This document shows positions 1-8,086 of a stretch of 38,809 bases of DNA, piece by piece. The notes below the pieces were generated by a model. The model was given only the letters and a program-made list of their open reading frames with translations, made no database searches and was not told where the DNA came from. How positions within the stretch are numbered: position 1 is the stretch's first letter; each line of letters begins with the position of its first letter. The stretch comes from DATFKA01 sp042095835. Its GTDB lineage: Bacteria; Bacteroidota; Bacteroidia; Chitinophagales; Saprospiraceae. Made by a program: the position numbers and the translations under genes. The stretch covers positions 1 to 38,809 of the forward strand of contig JBELML010000048.1 in NCBI GenBank assembly GCA_042095835.1, read 5' to 3'.

Positions 1-1
1 G

Positions 2-607
2 AAAGGAAGCCTACTACTTTTTACTGATGAATTTTTAGTGAGTTACCTTGAAGAAATGGAAGCTCAAAAAACCATGCTCTTATTCAACGAATTGTTGGGA
101 GTGCCAAAATTACAGTTAAAGGATGGTGATTTTCAAAATGTTCAGCAAGTAATTGATAGAATTAAAGAAGAGTATTTCAAGGTAGATGATAAACATTCTT
201 TGAGCATCATAAGAAGTGAAATTCATATCTTAATTACCAAGCTTTTCCGAATAAAAGCAAATTCAGAAAAAATTGATTTTGAAAGAAAATACCTTAAAGA
301 TTTTGTGTTGTTCCAGCATTTGACAGAAAAAAATATAACAAAAACTACCAGAGTGCAGGACTATGCAGGTATGATGGGATTGAGCACCAAGACTTTAAAC
401 ACCATTACCAAAAGCATTGTCCATAAATCGGCAAAGGAATTTATTGATGAGATATGTACAAAGCAAATCAAACGGTTGCTCATCAATACAGAACTGTCGA
501 TAAAAGAAATCGCCTACCAATCAGGATTTGACGAGACAACGAATTTTTATAAATATTTTAAGCGTCAAACTCAAACCACACCAGAACAATTTAGAGTCAC
601 ACACTAA
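2..607 (+). CDS. AraC-family transcriptional regulator, 5' part cut by window edge
   Basis: This is the C-terminal 201 codons of an AraC/XylS-type DNA-binding regulator. The frame is already open at base 2: the codons before the GTG at 38 read KGSLLLFTDEFL and continue smoothly, so the true start lies outside the window. The last ~85 residues hold the paired helix-turn-helix domain: a first HTH around VQDYAGMMGLSTKTLN and a second around SIKEIAYQSGFDETTNFYKY followed by TPEQFR, the usual end of the family signature. The missing N-terminus would be the cupin-like ligand-sensing part. It lies about 100 bp upstream of, and on the same strand as, the NTF2-like gene. Control of that gene is possible but not shown. 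Family assignment is firm; the inducer is unknown. Confidence 0.88.
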   Translation, partial: KGSLLLFTDEFLVSYLEEMEAQKTMLLFNELLGVPKLQLKDGDFQNVQQVIDRIKEEYFKVDDKHSLSIIRSEIHILITKLFRIKANSEKIDFERKYLKDFVLFQHLTEKNITKTTRVQDYAGMMGLSTKTLNTITKSIVHKSAKEFIDEICTKQIKRLLINTELSIKEIAYQSGFDETTNFYKYFKRQTQTTPEQFRVTH

Positions 608-704
608 CACTTTCCCATTTTTACAGTCATTGAGCTTTTATTTATAACTAATAAGATTGATGATAATTTCATCTTTGCACCATACTTTCAAAGTAAAAAA
701 TTCA

Positions 705-1579
705 ATGATGAAGACAACACTAATTTTCAGTCTATTTGTTTTTGCACTCGTTCTAAGTAGTTGCAATTCAAATAAAGTTTCACAATCAAAAAAAGAAGTA
801 AAAATGGAATTATCAAACAAAGAAAAAGTAGTAGCTCTACTTAACAGTTTTAACACGGGCGACCAAACTCCAATTTCTTACATAAATCCTGAAAAATACA
901 TTCAGCATAACTTATCAGTTGGCGATGGTTTAGCAGGTTTTGGAGAAGTAATGAAAAATGCACCAGAGGGTGGTTTTAAGGCAAATGTTGTTCGAGCATT
1001 TGAAGACGGGGATTTCGTGTTTACTCACACAGAATACGACTTTTTTGGACCCAAAGCAGGATTTGATGTTTTCAAATTTGAAGATGGTAAAATAGTGGAA
1101 CATTGGGACAATTTAGCTGAAGTTACTCCACCTAATCCAAGCGGAAGAACTCAATTCGATGGCGCAACTGACATTACAGCCAAAGAAAAAAAACAGAAGC
1201 CAATAAAAAGGTAGTTGAGCAATTTATCGATGAGGTTTTGTTGAATGGAAAAATGGATAACTTGACTAAACTTGTTAATCCTGCAAATTATATCCAACAC
1301 AATTCAGCAGTTGCTGACGGATTGGATGGCTTAGGTGCAGCTCTAAAATACTTTGCTGAAAATAATATGGTCATGGTGTACGATAAAGTACACAAAGTAT
1401 TAGGAGAAGGCAATTTTGTATTGACCATGAGTGAAGGTAAATTTGGTAAAGCGCCAGGTGACCATGTAGCTTATTATGATTTGTTCCGTTTAGAAAATGG
1501 GCAAATCGTCGAACATTGGGACGTAATACAACCAATTCCACCAAAATCGGAATGGAAAAATCAGAACGGAAAATTTTAA
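705..1579 (+). pseudogene. NTF2/SnoaL-like two-domain lipoprotein, frameshifted in an A8 run
   Basis: Two adjacent open frames (705-1214 and about 1199-1579) are the two halves of one protein of the nuclear transport factor 2 / SnoaL-like superfamily. The first half starts MMKTTLIFSLFVF with lipobox LSSC, so a lipoprotein start at 705 or 708 is preferred over the earlier ATG at 657. Both halves carry the same internal motif: NPEKYIQHN / NPANYIQHN, then DGL.G, and FEDGKIVEHWDN / LENGQIVEHWDV. The protein is therefore two tandem domains of about 130 residues. The break lies in the eight A residues at 1186-1193. One extra A would join KEKK to TEANKKVVEQFIDEVLLNG and give one continuous protein. 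The 0-frame sequence there is A AAA AAA C, a slippery -1 heptamer, so recoding is an alternative to mutation or sequencing error. Small-molecule binding or isomerase-like activity is only a family-level guess. Confidence 0.7.
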
Positions 1580-1609
1580 TATTCTGACGCCTGAAAATAG
1601 TACCTTTGG

Positions 1610-1640
1610 AAAGACTACTCTGGAGAAGAGTGGTCTTTTC
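1610..1640 (+). terminator. Rho-independent terminator after the NTF2-like gene
   Basis: The arm AAAGACTACTCT (1610-1621) pairs with AGAGTGGTCTTT (1627-1638) through 12 bp with one T-G wobble. The loop is 5 nt and the run of T at 1636-1639 ends the structure. It lies 31 bp past the stop at 1579, which supports the second frame being the real end of that gene. Confidence 0.7.
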
Positions 1641-1659
1641 GTATTTGAAGAAATGAGAA

Positions 1660-1724
1660 AACGGCACACACAAGGGCTATGATGTCCATGCTCCTAACGT
1701 CGCACGTCACATAGCCAGACCGTT
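1660..1724 (+). repeat. Imperfect double inverted repeat, attC-like in shape
   Basis: The outer arms AACGG (1660-1664) and CCGTT (1720-1724) enclose inner arms GGCTATG (1675-1681) and CATAGCC (1710-1716). Spacers between outer and inner arms are unequal (10 and 3 nt). It sits in the short gap between two unrelated accessory genes, 15 bp before the ATG at 1740. The shape recalls an integron attC site, but the conserved GTTRRRY/RYYYAAC boxes are not present, so function is unproven. The GTCGCACG core (1699-1706) recurs in the gap before the DUF4345-like gene (14925-14932). Confidence 0.4.
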
Positions 1725-1739
1725 ACCATCAATTAAAAA

Positions 1740-2690
1740 ATGAAAAAAGAGGAATACATAATAAATTTAGACTTACCTCCTGAAAAGAGATGGGAATTTC
1801 TAATTGAATACAAGCAAGAAGTTAATGATTTACTTGAATGCTATTTAAATGACTTTAAAGGTTCTGAGTTTATTTTTGAAGGAATTGGTGAGTTCAAAAA
1901 AGAAATAGTATCAGAAGAATATTTAAAGGAAATCGAATTCATAGCTTCAATTTCAAAGTTTTCATCAAATGAAGTTCTTATTGCAAATCTCTATTATGAT
2001 ATATTAAAATTCTATTTAGGGTGTACAGCATTTGCGTTTGAAAATAACGGAAGGATAATCCATTCAAGAAATTTAGATTGGTGGACAGATAATAATTTAT
2101 TAAGCAAGCATTCAAAGATTTTTGATTTTCAAAGAAATGGAAGTACTGTTTTCAAAACAGTTGGCTGGGTTGGATTTATAGGGGCATTATCTGGTATTAA
2201 ACCAAATGATTTTTCATTAACATTAAATGCTGTATCAAGTAATGATAATCCTGAAATAGCCAAACCGGTTTCATTCTTACTAAGGGATATATTAGATTCT
2301 GCAAAAACATTTGAGGAGGCAAAAAGAGAATTGGAAACAACAACTATTGCAAGCGATTGCCTTATATTATTATCGGGAACAAAATCGAATGAAATGGTTG
2401 TCATTGAAAGGACTCCTAAAAGATTTGCCACAAGAGAATCGGTAAATCATTGTATCGTCGTTACAAATGATTAAAAAAAACTTGAAAATAATCTAACAGA
2501 GGGAAGCATTCTTCAATCAACTTCTTGTGGAAGATTCGATAGAGCAAAAGAACTATTAACTGAAGGTAAACCTGAAAACTTGGATGATTGCATAAGAATA
2601 CTTCAAGATGAAAAAGTAATGATGGGAATTACAGTACAACAAATGGTATTCGATAATAAAACAGGGGAAATCAGATTAATAAAAACATAG
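1740..2690 (+). pseudogene. Acid ceramidase/NAAA-like amidase, interrupted by in-frame TAA
   Basis: The protein resembles N-terminal-nucleophile hydrolases of the acid ceramidase / N-acylethanolamine acid amidase group (choloylglycine hydrolase superfamily). The diagnostic stretch is GCTAFAFENNGRIIHSRNLDW. Cys95 would be the nucleophile freed by self-cleavage, and Arg110 and Asp113 match the conserved RNLDW motif. The frame stops at TAA 2472-2474 after CIVVTND. The same frame then stays open for 71 more codons to TAG 2688-2690 and encodes plausible protein (KKLENNLTEGSILQSTSCGR onward). Restored length is about 316 residues, in line with a complete NAAA-like domain. One base change would repair it, so a recent nonsense mutation, a sequence error or read-through are all possible. 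No signal peptide is visible. The 3' end lies 16 bp from repeat copy 1. Confidence 0.7.
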
Positions 2691-2706
2691 AAAAAAAACT
2701 GGTGGT

Positions 2707-2895
2707 AATCGAGTAGACGGCCCAGACTCCTAGAGCCAGGGAGCGCCTCTCCCACCACCGTACATACGGGTCTCGTATATTCACCCGCTTTCGCGGTTCC
2801 CTCACTTGAAGTTTTGTCATACGTCACCCTTCGGGATCGTTCGCTCACAGTTCATTATTGAAACTTTCCTTTTTGGTAATATTCAACAAAACTAG
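2707..2895 (-). repeat. Repeat module A, copy 1: degenerate group II intron 3' end
   Basis: Read on the - strand, this 189-bp block ends CGTCTACTCGATT and contains GTACGGTGGTGGGAGAG downstream of a TATACGAGACCCGTA hairpin. Those elements resemble domains V-VI and the 3' end of bacterial group II introns. The 5' strand of domain V, where the catalytic AGC triad should be, reads differently, so the ribozyme end is probably dead. Nearly identical blocks occur at 11353-11542 and 15391-15579, always followed directly by module B. No maturase gene is attached. Confidence 0.6.
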
Positions 2896-3096
2896 AGTCA
2901 AAGACGCGCAAAACTGGGTCAAAAAGCTTATCTTAAAAGTGCTCAAACAAGCGCTGAAAGCTGGGCCAACAAAATACTTTTCCACTTATAGTTTTGTAGG
3001 TAGCGTAGCCAGCGGATCATCGTTCAACTGACCAGTCTGCGCCCACTTCCGTAAAGCTTGGGTTTGGGAAAGTGGGCGCAGACTGGCCTTTCAGTT
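2896..3096 (+). repeat. Repeat module B, copy 1, ending in a 17-bp hairpin
   Basis: Module B starts at AGTCAAAG (a small AGTC/GACT hairpin in other copies) and ends CCTTTCAGTT. Its right end is a hairpin with perfect 17-bp arms, 3032-3048 (CCAGTCTGCGCCCACTT) and 3070-3086, and a 21-nt loop. Other copies start at 11543, 13409, 15580 and 19943, all on the same strand. The hairpin might act as a terminator for the gene to its left, but the T-rich tail is weak. Module B also occurs without module A, so it behaves as a separate unit. Confidence 0.75.
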
Positions 3097-3115
3097 GTGT
3101 ACCAACTATCCTTAT

Positions 3116-3155
3116 AGGAGAAACGACCAATAAATTATTATTGGTCGTTTCTCCT
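3116..3155. terminator. Perfect 18-bp inverted repeat, possible bidirectional terminator
   Basis: Arms AGGAGAAACGACCAATAA (3116-3133) and the exact complement (3138-3155) flank a 4-nt ATTA loop. The structure is very stable and has no long T tail on either side. It lies between repeat copy 1 and the promoter region of the first SusC gene. It could be a terminator, a processing site or a remnant of a mobile-element end; the sequence does not decide. Confidence 0.5.
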
Positions 3156-3290
3156 ACTCGGTTATTGAAGAAATCAACAATTAAAATATCAATTCTTAAT
3201 CCCTAGTGGGCAATAAATCATACTTCGCAAATTTCTCGTAAAATACCCATCTTTTTATATAAGGTTTACAAGTGCTTAATCTGATTTAGG

Positions 3291-3298
3291 TACTTTTG
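3291..3298 (+). promoter_or_regulatory. Bacteroidota-type -7 box upstream of the first SusC gene
   Basis: TACTTTTG fits the Bacteroidota -7 consensus TAnnTTTG. The expected -33 TTTG is only weakly matched by TTTA near 3265. A transcript from here would begin at about 3303, just before the hairpin at 3307-3351, and reach the ATG at 3379. Confidence 0.4.
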
Positions 3299-3306
3299 TT
3301 TCCAGA

Positions 3307-3360
3307 AGAAGTGTCGGGACAATCCTGCAAGATAACATCCCAGACACTTCTAATTTTTTA
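3307..3360 (+). terminator. Terminator-like hairpin in the SusC leader, possible attenuator
   Basis: AGAAGTGTC (3307-3315) pairs exactly with GACACTTCT (3343-3351), and GGGA (3316-3319) pairs with TCCC (3338-3341). The stem is followed by AATTTTTTA. It lies 28 bp before the SusC ATG, with no gene directly upstream that needs a terminator. It may therefore attenuate transcription into the cluster. No riboswitch family was recognised. Confidence 0.5.
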
Positions 3361-3378
3361 CTAAAACATCACGAATTT

Positions 3379-6300
3379 ATGAAAATTTTTGGATTTCACC
3401 AAAAGGCATCCTTATTATGTCTGTTGGTAGCACTTTTTGCAGGTGCAAACAATCTATTTGCACAAAAAACAGTATCAGGTACAGTTACCGATGCTATTTC
3501 TCAAACTCCTCTAATCGGAGTAAACATCCTAGCTAAAGGCACTTCTGCTGGTACTATCAGTGACCTTGACGGTAAATTCGAGCTAGAAGTACCAGAAGAT
3601 GTAGATGCTATTTCTTTCTCTTACATCGGTTACACAACTCAAGAGATCGCTTATACGGGACAGTCTACCCTCGATGTAGCCCTTACTGAGGATGTAACTC
3701 AATTAAGTGAATTAGTGGTAATTGGATATGGTACGGGAACAAAAGAGAAGTTCAATGGTGCCATTTCGAAGGTAAACAACGGAACACTTAACAACTACTC
3801 TACCGCCAATTTAGACCAAGCACTTGCTGGTACCGTTGCAGGTGTCCAAATTTCTGGTAACAATAAAAACCCCGGTGATAACTCTGTCATCCAAATTCGT
3901 GGATTGAGTACACTTACGGCTGGTACTAATCCGCTTATTGTAGTAGATGGCAACCCACTTACAGAAGGTACAACCTTAAGCTCTATTAACACACAAGATG
4001 TGGAGTCGATTGACATATTAAAGGATGCTGCCTCTGCAGCCATCTATGGATCTCGTGCTTCAAATGGTGTAATTTTAATTACAACTAAAAAAGGTCAATC
4101 AGGAAAGTTAAAAGTAACTTATGATGGATACATTGGTTTCCAAGAACGTATTGACGAATTCCAGCTTGCTGACGCATATGGCACTGCAGGTTTTGATTAT
4201 GACGCTAGAAATTTCGGCTACCTTTCTGGTGGTACTGGAAGAGCAATCACCGACGACAATGCCACTAGAGATGCTAACGGAGGTGGTAAGCGATCTAGAA
4301 TTCAACCGTTCTTACAAGACTATGTAGATGGAAAGCCTGGTTTAACCAATACTAATTGGGAAGATGCTGTTTTGGGTACCGCTCCTCAGCAAAATCATTA
4401 CTTGAATTTTAGTGGTGGTTCTAGCAGAACGAACTACTCTGTGTCATTTGGCTACTTTGATGCAGAAAACATTGTAGTAGATTCTGATTTTGAGCGCTAC
4501 ACTACTAATTTCCAAATAAACGCTGATGTCAATGATTTCATTCGCTTCGGAATCTCTTCTAATGTTGCTGTTTCAAACGCTAATCCTGTTGGATACCGTG
4601 GTTGGTCTGACTTTAACTTAGGCGCTGCTCCAGATCCTGCTTTTGCAGTTATCTTAAATCACCCTTACTACTCTATTTATAATGAGGATGGTTCTATAGC
4701 CCCTGCACTTCAGATTGAAGATAATAACGCGAATTGGGATGGTCCTATATCTGGCAATGTAGTAGCAACAATGACAGAGACAGATTATACCACCAATAAT
4801 TTCCGCTTGTTTGGTAACACCTACCTTGAAATCGAGCCAATAGCTGGATTAACCTATAAGGTATCTTTTGGTGGTGACTATGATACTGGTGTTGAGCAGT
4901 TCTTTGCTCCTTCTACCTTAGGAAATTACCGTACGCCAGTTGCTAACTCTAGAACAATGGGCTTCAAGAGTGACACTCGTCGTGAGAACTATATCGTAGA
5001 GAACTTATTGACTTATGACAATACTTTTGGCGACCACGGTATCAATGTATTAGTGGGGCATTCTTACCAGCAAGAGCTATTCAATAGAGTTCGTTTGGAG
5101 AGTCAAGACTTTACAGACGATAACTTACGTAATATTGCTGGTGCAACTAATCCTACAGCAACAAACACAAGCGGTAAGTGGGCCTTGGAGTCTGTGTTTA
5201 CTCGTTTACAGTATGATTACGCTAGCCGCTATTCGATATCTGGTTCTTTCCGTCGTGATGGTTCTTCTCGTTTTGGTGCAAATACCAAGTATGGTAACTT
5301 CGCTTCCGTTTCTGCAGGATGGACGATTAGCAATGAGGACTTCTTCCCACAAGATGGATTAATCAGTTTTGCTAAAGTAAGATATACTTGGGGCCAAACT
5401 GGTAACAACCAGATCGGAAATTTCGCCTCTATTGCCTTAATCGGACAAGACAATTATACTATTGATGGTGGCTTAGAAGCAGGCGCCTATACAAGCACTT
5501 CTCCAAATGCTGACTTGTCTTGGGAAACCAACACCTCTTCTAACATTGGTCTTGACTTAGGTATTTTAGACAACAGGTTATTATTAACTGCTGAGTACTA
5601 TACTTCTAATACTACTGACTTATTATTGAGTGTTCCAGTACCTCAACAGTCTGGTTTCTCTTCTTCTCTTCAAAATATCGGTGAGTTAGACAATACTGGT
5701 CTCGAATTAGAATTACGCGGTAACGGTTTCAAGTTAGGAGACGTTGATTTAGGATTTAATATCAATTGGTCAACTACTCAAAATGAGGTAGCTGCTTTAG
5801 GTAACGATCAAACTCAAATTCTTACTAGTAATGGTGGCATGGGCTTTCTTACTCGTGTGGGTGAACCAATTGCACAATTCTATGCCTACGACATTGTAGA
5901 CGTATACCGCTCTCAAGGTCAAATTGAGGAAGATCCTATTATTCCTCTTCCTGGAACAGAGGTAGGAGACTACGTAGTACGTGACGTAAATGGTGATGGA
6001 GAGATTACTCCTGATGATAGAACTATCCTAGGTGACTACAACCCTGACTTCACCTACGGCTTTGGTTTTTCTGCAGCCTATAAAGGTTTCGACTTAGCAG
6101 TTCAGTTCCAGGGTATTGAAGGTAGATCTGCCGCTGATCGTATGGTTTACTTTGCAGAATCAGGTGAAGGTTTCTTTGTTCCTAATCAATACTACGTAGA
6201 TAATTACTTCTCTGATGATAACCCTGATGGCTTCTTTAGAAGACCAGACTTTTCAAGCTTCTCTTCTGCTGGTCGTTTGACTCGTGCATCTAGTCTGTCT

Positions 6301-6564
6301 GTTATGGATGCTGATTACTTCCGCTTAAGAAGCTTGCAATTAGGATATACGCTACCACAGGCAGTAACACAGCGTTTTGGTATTGAGAACTTACGAGTAT
6401 ATATCACTGGTAACAATATTTTCAATGCGACCAACTATAGAGGTTACAACCCAGATGGTATTGATACTAGATCAAACACTAACCAAACCTTAACGCGTGG
6501 ATGGATTCAAACTACTAATCCACTTACTCGCTTCTTGGCATTTGGTCTTAATGTTAAGTTCTAA
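3379..6564 (+). CDS. SusC/RagA-family TonB-linked outer membrane protein (phospholipid-type locus)
   Basis: This is the barrel half of a SusCD-type uptake complex, importing a solute through the outer membrane with TonB energy. The 1061-residue protein has a signal peptide ending NNLFAQ, and a carboxypeptidase-regulatory-like beta domain (about residues 30-105; VSGTVTDA, DLDGKFEL). A short TonB-box-like ELVVIGYGT is followed by the plug with the SusC signature ILKDAASAAIYGSRASNG (about 213-230), and a long barrel ends in LAFGLNVKF with the terminal aromatic residue typical of BamA substrates. SusD starts 32 bp downstream. The next three genes encode phosphodiesterase-type lipoproteins and no glycosidase, so a glycerophosphodiester or phospholipid-derived substrate is more likely than a glycan. 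A leader hairpin precedes the gene. Family is certain, substrate is inferred. Confidence 0.95.
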   Translation: MKIFGFHQKASLLCLLVALFAGANNLFAQKTVSGTVTDAISQTPLIGVNILAKGTSAGTISDLDGKFELEVPEDVDAISFSYIGYTTQEIAYTGQSTLDVALTEDVTQLSELVVIGYGTGTKEKFNGAISKVNNGTLNNYSTANLDQALAGTVAGVQISGNNKNPGDNSVIQIRGLSTLTAGTNPLIVVDGNPLTEGTTLSSINTQDVESIDILKDAASAAIYGSRASNGVILITTKKGQSGKLKVTYDGYIGFQERIDEFQLADAYGTAGFDYDARNFGYLSGGTGRAITDDNATRDANGGGKRSRIQPFLQDYVDGKPGLTNTNWEDAVLGTAPQQNHYLNFSGGSSRTNYSVSFGYFDAENIVVDSDFERYTTNFQINADVNDFIRFGISSNVAVSNANPVGYRGWSDFNLGAAPDPAFAVILNHPYYSIYNEDGSIAPALQIEDNNANWDGPISGNVVATMTETDYTTNNFRLFGNTYLEIEPIAGLTYKVSFGGDYDTGVEQFFAPSTLGNYRTPVANSRTMGFKSDTRRENYIVENLLTYDNTFGDHGINVLVGHSYQQELFNRVRLESQDFTDDNLRNIAGATNPTATNTSGKWALESVFTRLQYDYASRYSISGSFRRDGSSRFGANTKYGNFASVSAGWTISNEDFFPQDGLISFAKVRYTWGQTGNNQIGNFASIALIGQDNYTIDGGLEAGAYTSTSPNADLSWETNTSSNIGLDLGILDNRLLLTAEYYTSNTTDLLLSVPVPQQSGFSSSLQNIGELDNTGLELELRGNGFKLGDVDLGFNINWSTTQNEVAALGNDQTQILTSNGGMGFLTRVGEPIAQFYAYDIVDVYRSQGQIEEDPIIPLPGTEVGDYVVRDVNGDGEITPDDRTILGDYNPDFTYGFGFSAAYKGFDLAVQFQGIEGRSAADRMVYFAESGEGFFVPNQYYVDNYFSDDNPDGFFRRPDFSSFSSAGRLTRASSLSVMDADYFRLRSLQLGYTLPQAVTQRFGIENLRVYITGNNIFNATNYRGYNPDGIDTRSNTNQTLTRGWIQTTNPLTRFLAFGLNVKF

Positions 6565-6596
6565 TTTCCATTTTTTACATCTACAATTTAAAAATA

Positions 6597-8006
6597 ATGA
6601 AAGTCTTTAAATATATATTCTTTTTCGCAGCTACTCTAATAGCTTTCACTGCTTGTGAAGACAATCTAGACATTGCTCCAATTACAGATAAAGGTGCGAA
6701 TAGCTTTTACAACAATGAATCAGAGCTAGAAAGTGCTATTGCTGGCGTTTATGCCCAACTACAAAGTGGTGGCCTTTATGGTCTAGACTTGATTGGTGTG
6801 GGTGAAATTTCTGGAGAAGACTCTTTCGAAGAAATTGCAGCAAATGATGGCGGCCGTTTTGGTCAATTAGACGATTTCTCTACCAACGCAGGCAATGACC
6901 TTGTGGGTGATATTTGGAGAGAAGCTTACGAAGGTATTCAGCGTACCAATGTAGTATTGAACCGCATTACAGATATTGATTACGAGGATGCTAGCCTTAA
7001 AACGCAAAGAATTGGAGAGATTCAATTCATTCGCGGCCTATTGTATTTCAACTTAGTACGCTTATTTGGCGATGTGCCATTAGTACTTGAAGAAACGGTA
7101 AACCCATCTGATTTTTTTGGTCAAGGTCGTACTGCTGCATCTACTGTTTACGAGCAAATAGAGGCTGACTTGAATGCTGCCATCGCTAGCTTACCTACTA
7201 CTAAAGTTTCTGGCCGCCCAGCTAAGGGTGCTGCACAGGCTTTATTAGGAGATGTTCAAATGACTCAAGGCAAATACTCAGCTGCGGTTACCAACTTAGC
7301 TGCAGTAGTAAATTCTGGTGAATATGAGTTGGTAGCTTCTACAGCTGAAATATTTGGAACCGCCAATGAAGGAAATAGTGAAGTAGTTTTTGAAGTTCAA
7401 TTTACTAGTGGTTTAAACGGTAGCTCCGAAGGAAATCCCGCTGCTTCTCAGTTCCGTCCTTCAGGTACTACTGCCAATGCAAAAGGTCATAACTTACCTT
7501 CCACCGAGTTTGTAAACATGTACGAAGATGGTGATACCCGTAAAAATGACTATGTAGGTATTGATTCAGATGCTAACCCATTTTACTTTTCAACTAAGTA
7601 CGAGGTTTCTGAAACTGGTATCAACGATAGTGGTAGTGACATCTACGTCATTCGCTACACTGACGTGATCTTAAAGTACGCTGAAGCCTTGAATGAAACT
7701 GGCAGCACAGTTGATGCTATCCCTTATTTGAACATGGTTCGTAATCGTGCTGGTTTGGGCAACACGACTGCTACCAGTCAAAGTGATGTTCGTGCAGCCC
7801 TTGAAATGGAAAGAAGATTAGAATTCATCGGTGAAGGACACCGTTGGTTAGACCTTAAACGATATGGCACTGCTCTTCAAACCATGAACGACTGGTTTGC
7901 TGCTAATAGCATCAATGTGACTATTGATGACACAAAGTTGTTATTACCTGTTCCTCAGAGTCAGATCGATACTGATCCTGCAATTACCCAGAATCCTGGT
8001 TTCTAA
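6597..8006 (+). CDS. RagB/SusD-family surface lipoprotein, partner of the SusC at 3379
   Basis: The 469-residue protein is the ligand-capturing lid of the SusCD complex. The N-terminus MKVFKYIFFFAATLIAFTAC carries a lipobox (FTAC, Cys20), so the mature protein is lipidated and surface exposed. The region after it (SFYNNESELESAIAGVYAQL) matches the first TPR-like part of SusD, and the C-terminal part contains ALEMERRLEFIGEGHRWLDL followed by KRYG, the usual end motif of the family. It ends ITQNPGF. It is co-directional with SusC at 32 bp and is followed by a strong terminator at 8029-8063. The downstream phosphodiesterase genes may therefore be expressed at a lower level or from read-through. 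Confidence 0.95.
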   Translation: MKVFKYIFFFAATLIAFTACEDNLDIAPITDKGANSFYNNESELESAIAGVYAQLQSGGLYGLDLIGVGEISGEDSFEEIAANDGGRFGQLDDFSTNAGNDLVGDIWREAYEGIQRTNVVLNRITDIDYEDASLKTQRIGEIQFIRGLLYFNLVRLFGDVPLVLEETVNPSDFFGQGRTAASTVYEQIEADLNAAIASLPTTKVSGRPAKGAAQALLGDVQMTQGKYSAAVTNLAAVVNSGEYELVASTAEIFGTANEGNSEVVFEVQFTSGLNGSSEGNPAASQFRPSGTTANAKGHNLPSTEFVNMYEDGDTRKNDYVGIDSDANPFYFSTKYEVSETGINDSGSDIYVIRYTDVILKYAEALNETGSTVDAIPYLNMVRNRAGLGNTTATSQSDVRAALEMERRLEFIGEGHRWLDLKRYGTALQTMNDWFAANSINVTIDDTKLLLPVPQSQIDTDPAITQNPGF

Positions 8007-8028
8007 TTTTTCATACATTATATTATCG

Positions 8029-8063
8029 TATGAGGGGGTATCACACCCCCCTCATATTTTTTT
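8029..8063 (+). terminator. Strong rho-independent terminator after SusD
   Basis: TATGAGGGGG (8029-8038) pairs with CCCCCTCATA (8047-8056) around an 8-nt loop, followed by seven T residues (8057-8063). It divides the SusCD pair from the three phosphodiesterase genes. An ATG at 8030 lies inside the stem and is unlikely to be a start codon. Confidence 0.85.
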
Positions 8064-8086
8064 ACTCCTTCCTAAATTTTCGACTC

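Noticed and set aside
1660..1724. True integron attC site
   Set aside because: The required GTTRRRY and RYYYAAC boxes are not both present and there is no integrase gene in the window, so only an attC-like shape is reported.
2603..2848. Minus-strand frame starting MSERSRRVTYDKTSSEG in module A
   Set aside because: It reads through the intron-like repeat; the same frame recurs in the other A copies with changes and breaks. It is best explained by intron RNA sequence, not a gene.
8030..8086. Upstream ATG as start of the first GDPD gene
   Set aside because: It lies in the stem of the terminator after SusD, and the ATG at 8087 opens a proper lipoprotein signal.
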